64,000 nucleotides of DNA from Streptomyces sp. NBC_00273 (GTDB lineage Bacteria; Actinomycetota; Actinomycetes; Streptomycetales; Streptomycetaceae), in assembly GCF_036178145.1 (NCBI RefSeq), contig NZ_CP108067.1:434001-498000 (forward strand), in the 5' to 3' direction. The notes below the pieces were generated by a model. The model had not been told where the DNA came from and did no database searches. It was given only the letters and a program-made list of their open reading frames with translations. The translations under genes and the position numbers were made by a program. Below, one piece after another: positions 8,545-17,370 of this stretch (position 1 is its first letter; each line of letters starts with the position of its first letter).

Positions 8545-8755
8545 CGCTGCGGCCGGGCACCTCACCGGCCTGGGGGCAGTCGTCCACACGCAGAGCACCG
8601 ACCAGAAGACCGCCGTCGTAGATGCCGTCCTGGCCGTCGCCGAGGAGATACGCGTAACGCCGGCCCAGATGTCGGTGGCCTGGGTGAGGGAGCGTGCCGC
8701 CCGGGCCGCGCCCTCGCTCACCCCGGTCATCGGGCCGCGCAAGCCACACCGCACT
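8543..8755 (+). pseudogene. Aldo-keto reductase C-terminal fragment
   Basis: A plus-strand frame reads AAGHLTGLGAVVHTQSTDQ, then a helix AVVDAVLAVAEE, then TPAQMSVAWVRERAARA and TPVIGPRKP. This is the typical end of actinobacterial aldo-keto reductases (TPAQVALAWV..., IIGPR), about 65 residues out of 320-340. The N-terminal barrel and catalytic tyrosine/lysine are missing. It directly follows the DsbA-like gene and runs into a transposase remnant. Confidence 0.7.
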
Positions 8756-8759
8756 GGGT

Positions 8760-9030
8760 GGACACCCGCCCGAGCACGGTGGTGAGTTCATCTTCGGGCG
8801 GCCCGAGACCTGGGGCGAGGTCACCGCGGTGACTGTCACCAACACCGACCGGTACGGGACCGCGACCCCGCTGGCGTGGGACCGGCTCCAACCCCGGTTG
8901 ACCGGCCGGGCGGGGTGGATCGACCACGAGGGACCGTTGCCGATCACCGAGGGCATCGTGATCTGCGAGGCGGTCGAGAAGCTGCCCAGCGGCGGGGTGA
9001 ACAAGTCGGTCTGACTGTGGTGTTCGGTAC
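8760..9030 (+). pseudogene. IS701-like transposase C-terminal fragment
   Basis: The frame contains FIFGRPETWGE, TVTNTDRYGTAT, LAWDRLQPRLT, GWIDHEGPLPITEGIVI and LPSGGVNKSV. This ordered pattern is common near the C-terminus of Streptomyces IS701-type DDE transposases. After NKSV there is a TGA where family members have TGG (VWLW), and LWC continues in the same frame. This is a truncated, nonsense-bearing remnant. Confidence 0.6.
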
Positions 9031-9068
9031 CGGCGGAGTGCGTGCTCGGCAAGACCCGGCGGCCGAGG

Positions 9069-9390
9069 TCATGAGCGGCACTCCCCTGCGGTGACGTTCG
9101 CCGTGATCAGGCGGAGCAGGTATCTGGCGGTGGGTTCCTGTTCCGGAGTCAGGTTCATCGCATCGCCGATGGCGAGCGGGACGGTCCGCGCCTTGCCCTG
9201 AAGGGGCCGCACCAGCCTCGGTGAGACGCACGGCGACCGAGCGCTCGTCGTCCACGCGCCGCTCGAGCAGGACCATGCCGTTTGCTTCGAGGTGCTTGAG
9301 CAGCGGGGAGAGCGTGCTGGACTCCAGCTGGAGCGCGGCGCCCAGGTCCCGTACGGAGAGGGAGTCCCGCTCCCAGAGGGCGAGCATCAC
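9069..9390 (-). pseudogene. MarR-family regulator, N-terminally truncated and frameshifted
   Basis: The minus strand reads VMLALWERDSLSVRDLGAAL, then a helix STLSPLLKHLEANGMV and LLERRVDDERSVAVRLTEAG, the winged helix-turn-helix of OhrR/MarR regulators. The frame is lost in a run of four C in GCGGCCCCTTCAGG. Removing one C restores LQGKARTVPLAIGDAMNLTP and a normal C-terminus ending at 9069. The N-terminal dimerisation helix (about 40 residues) is not recognisable upstream of 9390. A single indel explains the frameshift; the missing N-terminus suggests it was dead anyway. Confidence 0.7.
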
Positions 9391-9662
9391 CGGAGGCGGC
9401 GACGGCCCGGCCGGCGCGGACTGCGAGCGTTGGCAGCCCTGCCCTCCCGAAACTCCCGTGCAGTACAGGGGTAGACGGGAAGAGGTTCCTCAACGGCGCG
9501 GGAACCTGAACCTGCCCGCTCAGGCTGGAAGTGCCGAGCCAGCGGGCAGGGTCCAAGTGGGCAGGGGACGCCGCAGTCGGCCCTCGCCCGGCACCCCCTT
9601 GCGGCGTGTTGGGGCGTGCGCCGGCGGGCCGGACGCAGGATTGCCGCCCGCGCAGCAGCTGT

Positions 9663-10574
9663 TCAGTCGAAGTAGTGGTCTTGGTCCAGATCTCCGATGA
9701 GGTCCGACTGTGTCGGCTGCCATCCCGTCAGCTCGCGGGTGAGCGTGCTGGAGGCCGGCTGGTCGGCCGCGAGGACGGGGGCCAGCCAAGCGAAGTGCTC
9801 GGCTGCACCCTCAGGAGAGACGGGTGCCACGGGCAGGTTGAGGTGGCGCCCGATGACCTCGGCGATGTCACGGAGAGGAACGCCTTCGTCTGCGACGGCG
9901 TGCAGCGTCGATCCCGCGGGCGCCTTCTCCAGCGCGAGGTGGAACAGGTGCGCGGCATCAAGGCGGTGCACTGCGGGCCAGCGGTTGGTTCCGTCGCCGA
10001 AATAGCCGGAGACTCCCTTGTCGCGGGCGATTCGGACGAGAGCCGCGATGAAGCCGGGGTCCCCGTCGCCGTGGACGGTCCGGGGCAGGCGCACGACGGA
10101 GGAGCGAACGCCGCGGGAGGCCAGGGAGAGCGCCCACTCGGAGGTGGCGGCGCGGGCCTGCGGGCCGGCGGCCTGGGCCGGGTCGAGGCCGTGCCCGTCG
10201 TCTTCGGTTGCCACGCGTCCGGGCTCCGCGGGCGTCCCGGCAGCGATGACGAACGGCCGGCCCGTACCCGCGAGCGCCTCGCCGATCGCCTGGACGCCGC
10301 GGCGGTCCGCTTCGGCGGCGCCCCGGAAGTCCCCCGAGAAGGCGATGTCGTGTTTGAAGGCGAGGTGGATCACGCCGTCCGATGCGGCAGCCGCGCCGCG
10401 CAGGACGTCGAGGTCGTCGAGAGTGCCGCGGACCGCCTCGGCCCCGGCCGAGGCCAGGGTGGCGGCTGAGGCGTCAGAGCGGGCGAGCCCGGCGACCTGA
10501 TGGCCCGCGCCGATGAGCGCGGGTACGACGGCGGAGCCGATCCAGCCGGACGCACCGGTGACGAAAACGCGCAT
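9663..10574 (-). CDS. NAD-dependent epimerase/SDR-family oxidoreductase
   Basis: A 303-residue atypical extended SDR. MRVFVTGASGWIGSAVVPAL is the Rossmann glycine motif; HLAF, AAGTP and an R-LPRTVHG region follow. The canonical YxxxK is not obvious, as in many NAD(P)-binding atypical SDRs, so the reaction is unclear. ATG 10574 has an ideal AAGGAGG. The gene is divergent from a TetR gene; a 15-base inverted repeat lies between them, so it is probably the repressor's target. Confidence 0.85.
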   Translation of the reverse strand: MRVFVTGASGWIGSAVVPALIGAGHQVAGLARSDASAATLASAGAEAVRGTLDDLDVLRGAAAASDGVIHLAFKHDIAFSGDFRGAAEADRRGVQAIGEALAGTGRPFVIAAGTPAEPGRVATEDDGHGLDPAQAAGPQARAATSEWALSLASRGVRSSVVRLPRTVHGDGDPGFIAALVRIARDKGVSGYFGDGTNRWPAVHRLDAAHLFHLALEKAPAGSTLHAVADEGVPLRDIAEVIGRHLNLPVAPVSPEGAAEHFAWLAPVLAADQPASSTLTRELTGWQPTQSDLIGDLDQDHYFD

Positions 10575-10634
10575 GTGAAAGACCTCCTTGACGGGCCACT
10601 CACCCTTGCCGCGAGATTTCACAGCAACATGGCG

Positions 10635-10682
10635 ATGACAGTGACTGACATCGAGAGTACATCTGACGTCAGTCACTGTCAT
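10635..10682. promoter_or_regulatory. Long inverted repeat between the SDR and TetR genes
   Basis: ATGACAGTGACTGAC (10635-10649) is matched perfectly by its reverse complement at 10668-10682. Each arm also holds a smaller near-palindrome (TGACAGT...ACTGACA), so this may be two dimer sites facing both promoters. It ends 17 bases before the TetR start. Confidence 0.7.
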
Positions 10683-10699
10683 CACGTAGGATCGGTCAC

Positions 10700-11266
10700 A
10701 TGGGTCGATGGAAGCCAGACGCACGTGGACGGCTGGAGCAGGCAGCACTTGAGCTGTACGGCGAGCGCGGGTTCGAACAGGCCACCGCGAAAGAGATTGC
10801 CGAGCGGGCGGGGCTGACGGAACGGACCTTCTTCCGGCACTTCGCCGACAAGCGCGAGGTCCTGTTCCCCCACGCGAACCCGCTGCGGGAGTCCCTCGTG
10901 ACCGCCCTCGACGACGTCCCCGATGCGGCGGCGCCGATCGACGCGGTGGCCGCGGCACTGGGGAGTGCCTGCGGCCTGTTCGCGGAACGCCGTGAACTCG
11001 CCCGACAGCGCCAGGCCGTCATCGACGCGAACACCGAGCTCCAGGAGCGCGAACTGATCAAACTCGCTTCCCTCGTCTCCGCCCTGGCCGAGGCACTGCG
11101 CCGACGCGGCGTCGCCGACCCGGCCGCGATCCTGGCCGCCGAGGCCGGTGTCGCCGCCTTCAAGGTCGCGTTCGGACGCTGGATCAACGAGCCCGACCAG
11201 CAGGATCTCGCGCGCCTCGTCCGCGCCTCGCTGGAGGAACTCAAGGCCGTGACCGCGGGCAAGTGA
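10700..11266 (+). CDS. TetR-family transcriptional repressor
   Basis: A 188-residue TetR regulator. LEQAALELYGERGFEQATAK leads into EIAERAGLTERTFFRHFADK, a textbook TetR helix-turn-helix; the ligand domain is alpha-helical. Its start lies just after a perfect 15-base inverted repeat shared with the divergent SDR gene, so autoregulation and repression of the SDR are likely. Its inducer is unknown. Confidence 0.93.
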   Translation: MGRWKPDARGRLEQAALELYGERGFEQATAKEIAERAGLTERTFFRHFADKREVLFPHANPLRESLVTALDDVPDAAAPIDAVAAALGSACGLFAERRELARQRQAVIDANTELQERELIKLASLVSALAEALRRRGVADPAAILAAEAGVAAFKVAFGRWINEPDQQDLARLVRASLEELKAVTAGK

Positions 11267-11399
11267 TCATCGACGCCAGTGTCGGTCGTGCACCTGTTCG
11301 CACGGGTGCGCCCGCGCGTCGACGGGGCGGCAGCCCCCGTTATGTTTTTCGCGGTCCTGCAATGGGGCTGCTGGCCTCCGGGCCCGGTATGACTGTGTC

Positions 11400-11598
11400 C
11401 CCTCTGTCGAACGGATGACCTGGGGGGTGGTGTCGCCGGGCTCGTGGGGTGCCGTCGGAGACGCTGATGAGAGGTCCGGCCACCGCCCGGTCCGGCGTAA
11501 TGCCGGGCAGTTCGCGGGCGGCAGGTCTGCATAACGTGGATGCGCGAGCACGGTGCCACTGCCGAGGCCGGCACGTTCAACGAGCTGGAGAGGGTGCG
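11400..11598 (+). ncRNA. Structured leader of the IS110 element, candidate bridge (seek) RNA
   Basis: The roughly 200 bases before the IS110 recombinase have no gene but fold strongly. CCGCCCG (11483-11489) pairs with CGGGCGG (11515-11521) around an inner hairpin CCGGC-gtaat-GCCGG (11492-11506). IS110-group elements are known to encode a bridge RNA in this 5' non-coding end that specifies donor and target sites. The exact ends are not determined. Confidence 0.3.
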
Positions 11599-12813
11599 AT
11601 GTTCGACACCGAAGGCATAGGCGTCTTCCTCGGGTTGGACGTCGGCAAGACCGCCCACCACGGCCACGGGCTCACCCCGGCCGGGAAGAAGGTCTTCGAC
11701 AAGCCGATGCCCAACAGCGAACCGAAGCTGCGGGCCGTCTTCGATAAACTCAAGGCCAAGTTCGGCACTGTCCTGGTGATCGTGGACCAGCCCGCCTCGA
11801 TCGGCGCCCTGCCCCTGACCGTCGCCCGCGATGCGGGCTGCGAGGTCGCCTACCTGCCCGGACTGGCCATGCGACGGATCGCCGACCTCTATCCGGGAGA
11901 GGCGAAAACCGACGCGAAGGACGCGGCGGTGATCGCGGACGCGGCCCGGACGATGCCTCACACTCTGCGGTCGCTGGAGCTGACCGACGAGATCACCGCC
12001 GAGCTCACGGTGCTGACTGGCTTCGACCAGGACCTCGCGGCCGAGGCCACCCGCACCTCCAACCGGATCCGCGGGCTGCTGACCCAGTTCCACCCCAGTC
12101 TCGAGCGGGTGCTGGGCCCGCGCCTGGACCACGCCGCCGTCACCTGGCTCCTCGAGCGCTACGGATCCCCGGCCGCACTACGGAAGGCCGGCCGTCGCAG
12201 ACTCGTCGAGGTGATCCGGCCCAAGGCCCCGCGCATGGCCGCCCGGCTGATCGACGACGTCTTCGACGCCCTCGACGAGCAGACCGTAGTGGTCCCGGGA
12301 ACCGGCACCCTCGACGTGGTTATCCCGTCGCTGGCCCGCTCGCTGGCCGCGGTCCACGACCAGCGCCGGGCCCTGGAAGCCCAGATCAACAGCCTGCTGG
12401 AGGCCCACCCTCTTCACCAGGTCCTGACTTCGATGCCGGGAGTCGGAGTCAGGACCGCCGCCGTCCTGCTGGTCACCGTCGGCGACGGCACTGGCTTCGC
12501 CAGTGCCGCCCACCTCGCCTCCTACGCCGGCCTCGCCCCCACGACCAGGTCGTCGGGAACCTCGATTCATGGTGAGCACGCACCACGAGGCGGAAATCGG
12601 CAGCTCAAACGCGCAATGTTCCTCTCCGCCTTCGCCTGCATGAACGCCGACCCGGCATCCCGCGCCTACTACGACCGGCAAAGAGCCCGCGGCAAAACCC
12701 ACACCCAGGCCCTCCTCCGACTCGCCCGCCAACGCATCAGCGTCCTGTTCGCCATGCTCCGCGACGGCACCTTCTACGAATCCCGGACCCCCGACGTCAC
12801 TCTCGCCGCATGA
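11599..12813 (+). CDS. IS110-family transposase/recombinase, apparently intact
   Basis: A 404-residue protein. The N-terminal RuvC-like DEDD domain starts FLGLDVGKTAHHGHGLTPAG with the first aspartate, includes IVDQPAS and GEAKTDAKDA, and the C-terminal domain holds LTSMPGVGVRTAAVLLVTVG and HLASYAGLAPTTRSSG with the conserved serine region. This is the two-domain layout of IS110/IS117-type recombinases, which move by a bridge-RNA-guided reaction rather than by classic DDE chemistry. ATG 11599 follows GGAGAGG. Length and motifs are complete, so unlike every other element in the window it may still be active. Element ends are not obvious because IS110 elements lack long inverted repeats. Confidence 0.9.
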   Translation: MFDTEGIGVFLGLDVGKTAHHGHGLTPAGKKVFDKPMPNSEPKLRAVFDKLKAKFGTVLVIVDQPASIGALPLTVARDAGCEVAYLPGLAMRRIADLYPGEAKTDAKDAAVIADAARTMPHTLRSLELTDEITAELTVLTGFDQDLAAEATRTSNRIRGLLTQFHPSLERVLGPRLDHAAVTWLLERYGSPAALRKAGRRRLVEVIRPKAPRMAARLIDDVFDALDEQTVVVPGTGTLDVVIPSLARSLAAVHDQRRALEAQINSLLEAHPLHQVLTSMPGVGVRTAAVLLVTVGDGTGFASAAHLASYAGLAPTTRSSGTSIHGEHAPRGGNRQLKRAMFLSAFACMNADPASRAYYDRQRARGKTHTQALLRLARQRISVLFAMLRDGTFYESRTPDVTLAA

Positions 12814-12990
12814 CCACCCCAAACACCCGCATACCAGGCACCACGTCCTTGACGAAGGACATAGAGACACCCCCCCGGATGCGCATCCTCGTCCTGACCT
12901 CTGGGAACGCCGAGGCCGAGAACCGACCCAGGGCGAGGAATTGAGGGAGCGAGAAGACCGTGGGCCAGTCGTGGTCGACCTACGCGTGGC

Positions 12991-14001
12991 TCATTGGACC
13001 GGTTTCGGCGTGGCGGTCGCGGCGTTGGCGTAGCGGCGGGCCAGGTGGGCAAAGGCGTCCGCGAGTTCGGGCGGGCCGACGACCTCGATGTCGGCGTCGA
13101 AGCGGCCGAAGGCGGCGGCCAAGGCGGGCCATGACCAGGAGCCCAGGACGAGCCGGCAGCGGTCGCGGCCGAGTTCCTCAACGATGCCGTCGCGGGTGTG
13201 GCGGGAGACGGCGGCGGCGGGCATGTGGAGGATCACCTCTCCGCGGCAAGGCCAGTCGTCGGAGCCATCGGAGCCCCGGAACTTGCCGGCCACGAAGGCG
13301 GCCACATCGCCTCCGGGCAGTTCGTGTGGGGTGAAGCGGGGCCCCGTAGGGATGCGCGGGGTGATCCGGTCGGCGCGGAAAGTGCGCCAGTCCTCGCGGT
13401 CGAGGTCCCAGGCGAGGAGGTACCAGCGTCCGCCCCACGTGACGAGGTGGTGGGGCTGCACCCGGCGCGGTGGAGTTGCGGCGGGGTCATGGCCGTCGGC
13501 TCCCAGTGGGGAGGCGGGGGCGTAGTCGAAGCGCAGCACTTCGCGGGCATGGACGGCGGCACTGAGCGTCATGAGCGCACCGCTCGCCACCTGCGGGTCG
13601 GGTTGTGGTGCGGGCCGCTCGACGGCGGTGACCTGGAGGACATCGACGCGTCTGCGCAGCCGGGCGGGCATGACCTGCCGGACGGTGGTCAGCGCCCGCA
13701 TCGCGGCTTCCTCGATGCCGGCACCGGTGGTGGTGGCGATCTGGAGTGCGATCGCGAGGGCGACGGCCTGCTCGTCGTCGAACAGCAGCGGGGGCAGCTC
13801 CGTACCCGCGTCGAGCCGGTACCCACCGTCGGGTCCCTTGAAGGCAACGATGGGATAGCCGAGCTCCCTCAGCCGGTCGACATCACGGCGTACGGTGCGC
13901 GGGCTGACGTCGAGGCGCTCCGCCAGGAGCGCGCTCGGCCAGTCGCGGCGCGCCTGGAGCAGCGAGAGCAGTGACAGCAGTCGCGCTGAGGTCTTCGGCA
14001 T
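12991..14001 (-). CDS. WYL-domain transcriptional regulator
   Basis: A 336-residue DeoR/WYL regulator. The N-terminal HTH_11 winged helix reads RLLSLLSLLQARRDWPSALL and LDVSPRTVRRDVDRLRELGY; the WYL domain includes VTWGGRWYLLAWDLDREDWR near residue 200, and a WCX-type C-terminus follows. The domain typically senses a ligand or nucleic acid. The ATG at 14001 has GGAGG only one base away, too close for normal use, and no other in-frame start is near, so translation may be leaderless. It is divergent from the DinB gene, 94 bp apart, and probably controls it. Confidence 0.9.
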   Translation of the reverse strand: MPKTSARLLSLLSLLQARRDWPSALLAERLDVSPRTVRRDVDRLRELGYPIVAFKGPDGGYRLDAGTELPPLLFDDEQAVALAIALQIATTTGAGIEEAAMRALTTVRQVMPARLRRRVDVLQVTAVERPAPQPDPQVASGALMTLSAAVHAREVLRFDYAPASPLGADGHDPAATPPRRVQPHHLVTWGGRWYLLAWDLDREDWRTFRADRITPRIPTGPRFTPHELPGGDVAAFVAGKFRGSDGSDDWPCRGEVILHMPAAAVSRHTRDGIVEELGRDRCRLVLGSWSWPALAAAFGRFDADIEVVGPPELADAFAHLARRYANAATATPKPVQ

Positions 14002-14095
14002 GCCTCCATGGTGCCCCGAGAAGCGGACACTCCCTGGCCGCTTCCCCTGTGATCGTCGTCCCGTACCCGAGAACAACCGGAAGGACCTGAAGACG

Positions 14096-14671
14096 ATGAC
14101 CACCACCGCAACGTCCCCGACCCTCGACGACGAGCGGGCCGACCTGCTCGACCAGCTCAGGGCCGCGCGATCCGCCCTGCTCACCACCATCCGGGGGCTC
14201 AGCGACGAGCAGGCGGGCGAACGCCCGACGGCCAGCGCCCTGTGCCTGGGAGGTCTGGTCAAGCATGTCGCGTCCATGGAGGACGAATGGATGCGCTTCG
14301 TGGCCGAGGGCCCGTCAGCGATGCGCTACGACCTGCCCGAAGGGGTGACCTGGGAAGACTTCGCGGCGGGCACCGCCCGTGAGTACCCGCAGTGGGCGAT
14401 CGACCACCGGAACGGCTTCGAAGTGCTACCCGGCGAGACGCTGACCGGCATCCTCCAGCGCTACGAGCAGGTCGCCGAGCGGACCGTGGAGATCATCTCC
14501 GCTGCTCCCGACCTGTCGGCCACGCACCGGCTGCCGGAGGCGCCGTGGAACGAGCCGGGGGCCGTGCGCAGCGTTCGCCGGGTGCTGACGCACCTCATCG
14601 CCGAGACCGCCCAGCACGCCGGGCACGCGGACATCCTGCGGGAGGCGCTCGACGGGCAGAAGTCGAGCTGA
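14096..14671 (+). CDS. DinB-family protein (DUF664, putative thiol-dependent enzyme)
   Basis: A 191-residue helical protein of the DinB/mycothiol-dependent superfamily. GGLVKHVASMEDEWM holds the first metal-binding histidine and LTHLIAETAQHAGHADILRE holds the H-x3-E-x2-H-x2-H cluster for the metal site. Family members include mycothiol-dependent maleylpyruvate isomerases and S-transferases. The substrate is unknown. ATG 14096 follows AAGGA. The divergent WYL regulator next to it suggests inducible expression. Confidence 0.85.
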   Translation: MTTTATSPTLDDERADLLDQLRAARSALLTTIRGLSDEQAGERPTASALCLGGLVKHVASMEDEWMRFVAEGPSAMRYDLPEGVTWEDFAAGTAREYPQWAIDHRNGFEVLPGETLTGILQRYEQVAERTVEIISAAPDLSATHRLPEAPWNEPGAVRSVRRVLTHLIAETAQHAGHADILREALDGQKSS

Positions 14672-14802
14672 CCTGCCGACACCGCCGGATCGGACCGCCG
14701 TCCTGATCCGGCGCCGCGCGCCGGACGCGATGGGTCCGGCGCCGGCCGCCCGGCTCCATCAGGCCTGTCAATCGAGGATCAACGGAGAAAGAGGAATCAA
14801 GC

Positions 14803-15216
14803 ATGTTCAACGTTCTGGGCGATGTGAACTGGGCCGGCGTCCTGGCCGCCTTCATCGCCTTGGTCCTGCTGGGAGGCGTGTGGTTCGCGTTCCTGTTCAG
14901 CAAGCCCTACAACATCTCGCTGGGGCGGGATGCGTCGGAGAAGCCGGTGGCCTCTCCCCTCTTCTTCGCCGGCCCGCCGCTGACCTCGCTGGTGGTCACT
15001 CTCACCAGTGCGTTCCTGATGGCGGTGCTGAAGATCGACTCATGGGCGGACGCCCTGGTGTTCGGCCTGGTCGTCGGCATCGGGTACCTGGCGGCGAACA
15101 CGGTCACCATCGCCATCAACCCCAACTTCCCCCGCCCGCTTCAGTACGCGCTCATCTCGGGCGGCTACAACATCGTCGGAAGCGTGCTCGTCAGCACGGT
15201 CCTGGTGGTGATCTAG
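14803..15216 (+). CDS. DUF1761 small membrane protein
   Basis: A 137-residue protein with about four membrane helices. It starts with WAGVLAAFIALVLLGGVWFA and FSKPYNISLG, the typical opening of DUF1761 proteins (N-W-x-A-V-L...G..WY..LF.K.W). Function unknown. GAGAAAGAGGA precedes the ATG. Its TAG stop (15214-15216) is part of the CTAG that borders a derelict IS copy, so the element inserted exactly at the stop codon while leaving the protein at normal family length. Confidence 0.75.
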   Translation: MFNVLGDVNWAGVLAAFIALVLLGGVWFAFLFSKPYNISLGRDASEKPVASPLFFAGPPLTSLVVTLTSAFLMAVLKIDSWADALVFGLVVGIGYLAANTVTIAINPNFPRPLQYALISGGYNIVGSVLVSTVLVVI

Positions 15217-15906
15217 GGCCTGTGTGATGTCGTGATCAGTCGGCGGTTTTCACCAGGTCGTCGATCCAGATCACGGCGGCGTAGAGGTGGAGGCCGGCGA
15301 GGTAGCTGTCCGGGCTCTTGTCGGAGCGGGTCGCGATGCCTCGCCAGGCCTTCAGCTTGTCGATCAGGCGCTCGACGGTGTTCCGTTCCTTGCAGAGATC
15401 GGCTTCGCGGCTGAAGGGTCGGCCACCTCGTGCGCCCTTCCTCTTGCGGTTGGCGGCCTGGTCCCGCTTCTCCGGGATGACGGTCTTGATTCCGCGTGTG
15501 CGCAGGTAGTCGCGGTTGCCGCGAAACGAGTACGCCTTATCCGCGGCGACCGCGCCGCCCCTTTTGCCGGGCCGTCACCTGCTCCTGCGCGGCTTCTTCC
15601 AGGGCTTCATGAGGTGCCTGCTGACGCGCATCCCCGCGGCGTCGTCGTGAGCGCGGACCGTGGTGGAGTCCACGCTCACCAGCGACAGATCCGCTCTGCC
15701 CACCCGCGCGCACCCTCGGCGATCAGGCCCTCCAACAGCGCCGTGAACACACCGGCGTCCCGCCACACGCGGAAGCCTCCGTAGACAGTGGGCCAGGGAC
15801 CGCACTCGGCGGGCATCTCCCGCCGCTGGCCACTGGCCACTGGACCGGAACCGCCAAATCACCCCCCTCGAACTGCTCCCGCAACCGCTCCGGGTACGGG
15901 ACCTAG
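15213..15906 (-). mobile_element. Derelict IS5-family element, copy 1, bounded by CTAG
   Basis: One end is CTAGGGCCTGTGTGATGTCG at 15213, matching the ends of copy 2 (17371-18029). The other end falls near CTAG at 15903. A transposase pseudogene runs on the minus strand from about 15900 to the TGA at 15236. It keeps an N-terminal piece (ERLREQFEG), LSLVSVDSTTVRAHDDAAG with the first DDE Asp, and a C-terminus from ADKAYSFRGNRDYL to RKRKGARGGRPFSREADL and VERLIDKLKAWRGIATRSDK. About 200-250 bases of the centre are deleted (RQK... joined to ADKAYS) and frames are broken. It cannot encode an active enzyme. Confidence 0.75.
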
Positions 15907-16643
15907 AACACCCCCTCCGAGCGGCTCGCGCTCATCGCGACGGGCCCGCACGGAGTCTGCCGTCCGACCCGTCGTCGTACGCAGGTCAGGCTGTGTCCTT
16001 CCCGCCCTGCCCGGCGGCCAGGCCATACGGGACGCGACACGGCCCTCAAAGGGGAGGCGGGTCATCCCGCGTGTCACCCTCCGGCGGTACCTCATCGCAA
16101 CGTCATGCCATGGCGGGCGACGGGAGCCAACCGGGGACGGGCGCGTGCCGCCCACGAAAGGGAACCGCTGCCCTACCGTCAGGAGTCGCAGCCGAAGGAG
16201 AATCGAGCAGGGCCCAAGCTCCTCCCCACCACACCGACGGGCCGTGCACCGGAACAGTCACGTCCACGGCAGCCAGCAACCGCGGAGATGCGCTTCTTAC
16301 GGCAAGCAGCTCGATCACTCCATGACAGCCATGATCAGAACCAATGGTCGGCGAACGCAGGCACAACCGCCCCAACCAGGCTGACGCCCACCCAGTGTCC
16401 ACAAGCGCACCCGTTCCCAGAACGGACCGGCGGTGCTGGGTGACACGTGTACTCGAGGAAGCTCGGAGCCACCCTGCGTTTCAGCTACGCCGCACCCGCC
16501 GATCGCACGTGTCCACCGGTCGGTGGACAGCCGGTCCATCAGTCGATTGTCCAGGTCCACCCCTCCCGCTCCCTAGCCTTGGAGTGGAAGATCCGGGAGA
16601 GCCGCAAAGCGCCCCCGTACTCATCGAAACGAGGGGTTGCCCC
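15907..16643. other. Long intergenic stretch, no supported gene
   Basis: About 740 bases between the derelict IS copy and the membrane protein gene. Open frames on both strands lack family motifs and have arginine/proline-rich shadow composition. The last 120 bases hold the promoter and leader of the downstream gene. I see nothing else. Confidence 0.45.
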
Positions 16644-17180
16644 ATGAGCCCGTTCCTGACCGCCTTGATCGCCAGCGGGGTGATCCTGATCATCATCCTG
16701 TCCACCGACCTGGGTACCCGCCAGATCACCAACATGCGGCTGCTGCGCTCGATCATCGCGATCGCGATCATCATCGCGCTCTTCGTCCACACGCTCCCCC
16801 TGGGCGGAAACGACCCCTGGCTCCAACTGGCCGGTATCGGTGCGGGAGTCATCTGTGGCCTGATCGCCGCGGCTCTGCTGCCCGCCCACCGAGGCTCCGA
16901 CGGTAACGTCTACACCAGGGGCGGCATCGCCTACGCGATCGTCTGGACCTTGATGTCCGCCTCCCGCGTGCTGTTCGCCTACGGTTCCGAGCACTGGTTC
17001 GCGCAGGATGTCATCCTGTTCAGCATCGAGAACAAGCTGAGCGGACAGGACGTCTACTCGAACGCCTTCGTGTTCATGGCCCTGGCCATGGTCCTCACAC
17101 GCACCGTTGTCCTACTGGTCAAGCGCCGCCGGTTGCGCGGCACCCAGGCCCCGACGACCGACAGTTTCGTAGAAGCATAG
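16644..17180 (+). CDS. Hypothetical polytopic membrane protein
   Basis: A 178-residue protein with about five hydrophobic helices: ALIASGVILIIILST, LLRSIIAIAIIIALFVHTL, LAGIGAGVICGLIAAALL, then AIVWTLMSASRVLFAYGSE and a final FVFMALAMVLTRTVVLLVK with a basic tail. It resembles uncharacterised actinobacterial DUF1453-like membrane proteins in layout, but I do not recognise the family securely. ATG 16644 has GAGGGG eight bases upstream. It stands alone between the two derelict IS copies. Confidence 0.6.
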   Translation: MSPFLTALIASGVILIIILSTDLGTRQITNMRLLRSIIAIAIIIALFVHTLPLGGNDPWLQLAGIGAGVICGLIAAALLPAHRGSDGNVYTRGGIAYAIVWTLMSASRVLFAYGSEHWFAQDVILFSIENKLSGQDVYSNAFVFMALAMVLTRTVVLLVKRRRLRGTQAPTTDSFVEA

Positions 17181-17370
17181 AAGCGTTCTGCGGTGACGGG
17201 GGTTCCTTCGGTGCCCGCCCGGTCGCACTGCCGGAACAGCATGCTGGGCGGCACGCCCCCGGGACGTGGTCGACCGGTGCCACGTTCACCGGCTCGTGCA
17301 GGGCAATTGCGAGGTCCGCCTGTCGGGCCGGAGCTCGAAGCGGACGAGTTCCAGGAGCCGTCCCGTCCCC

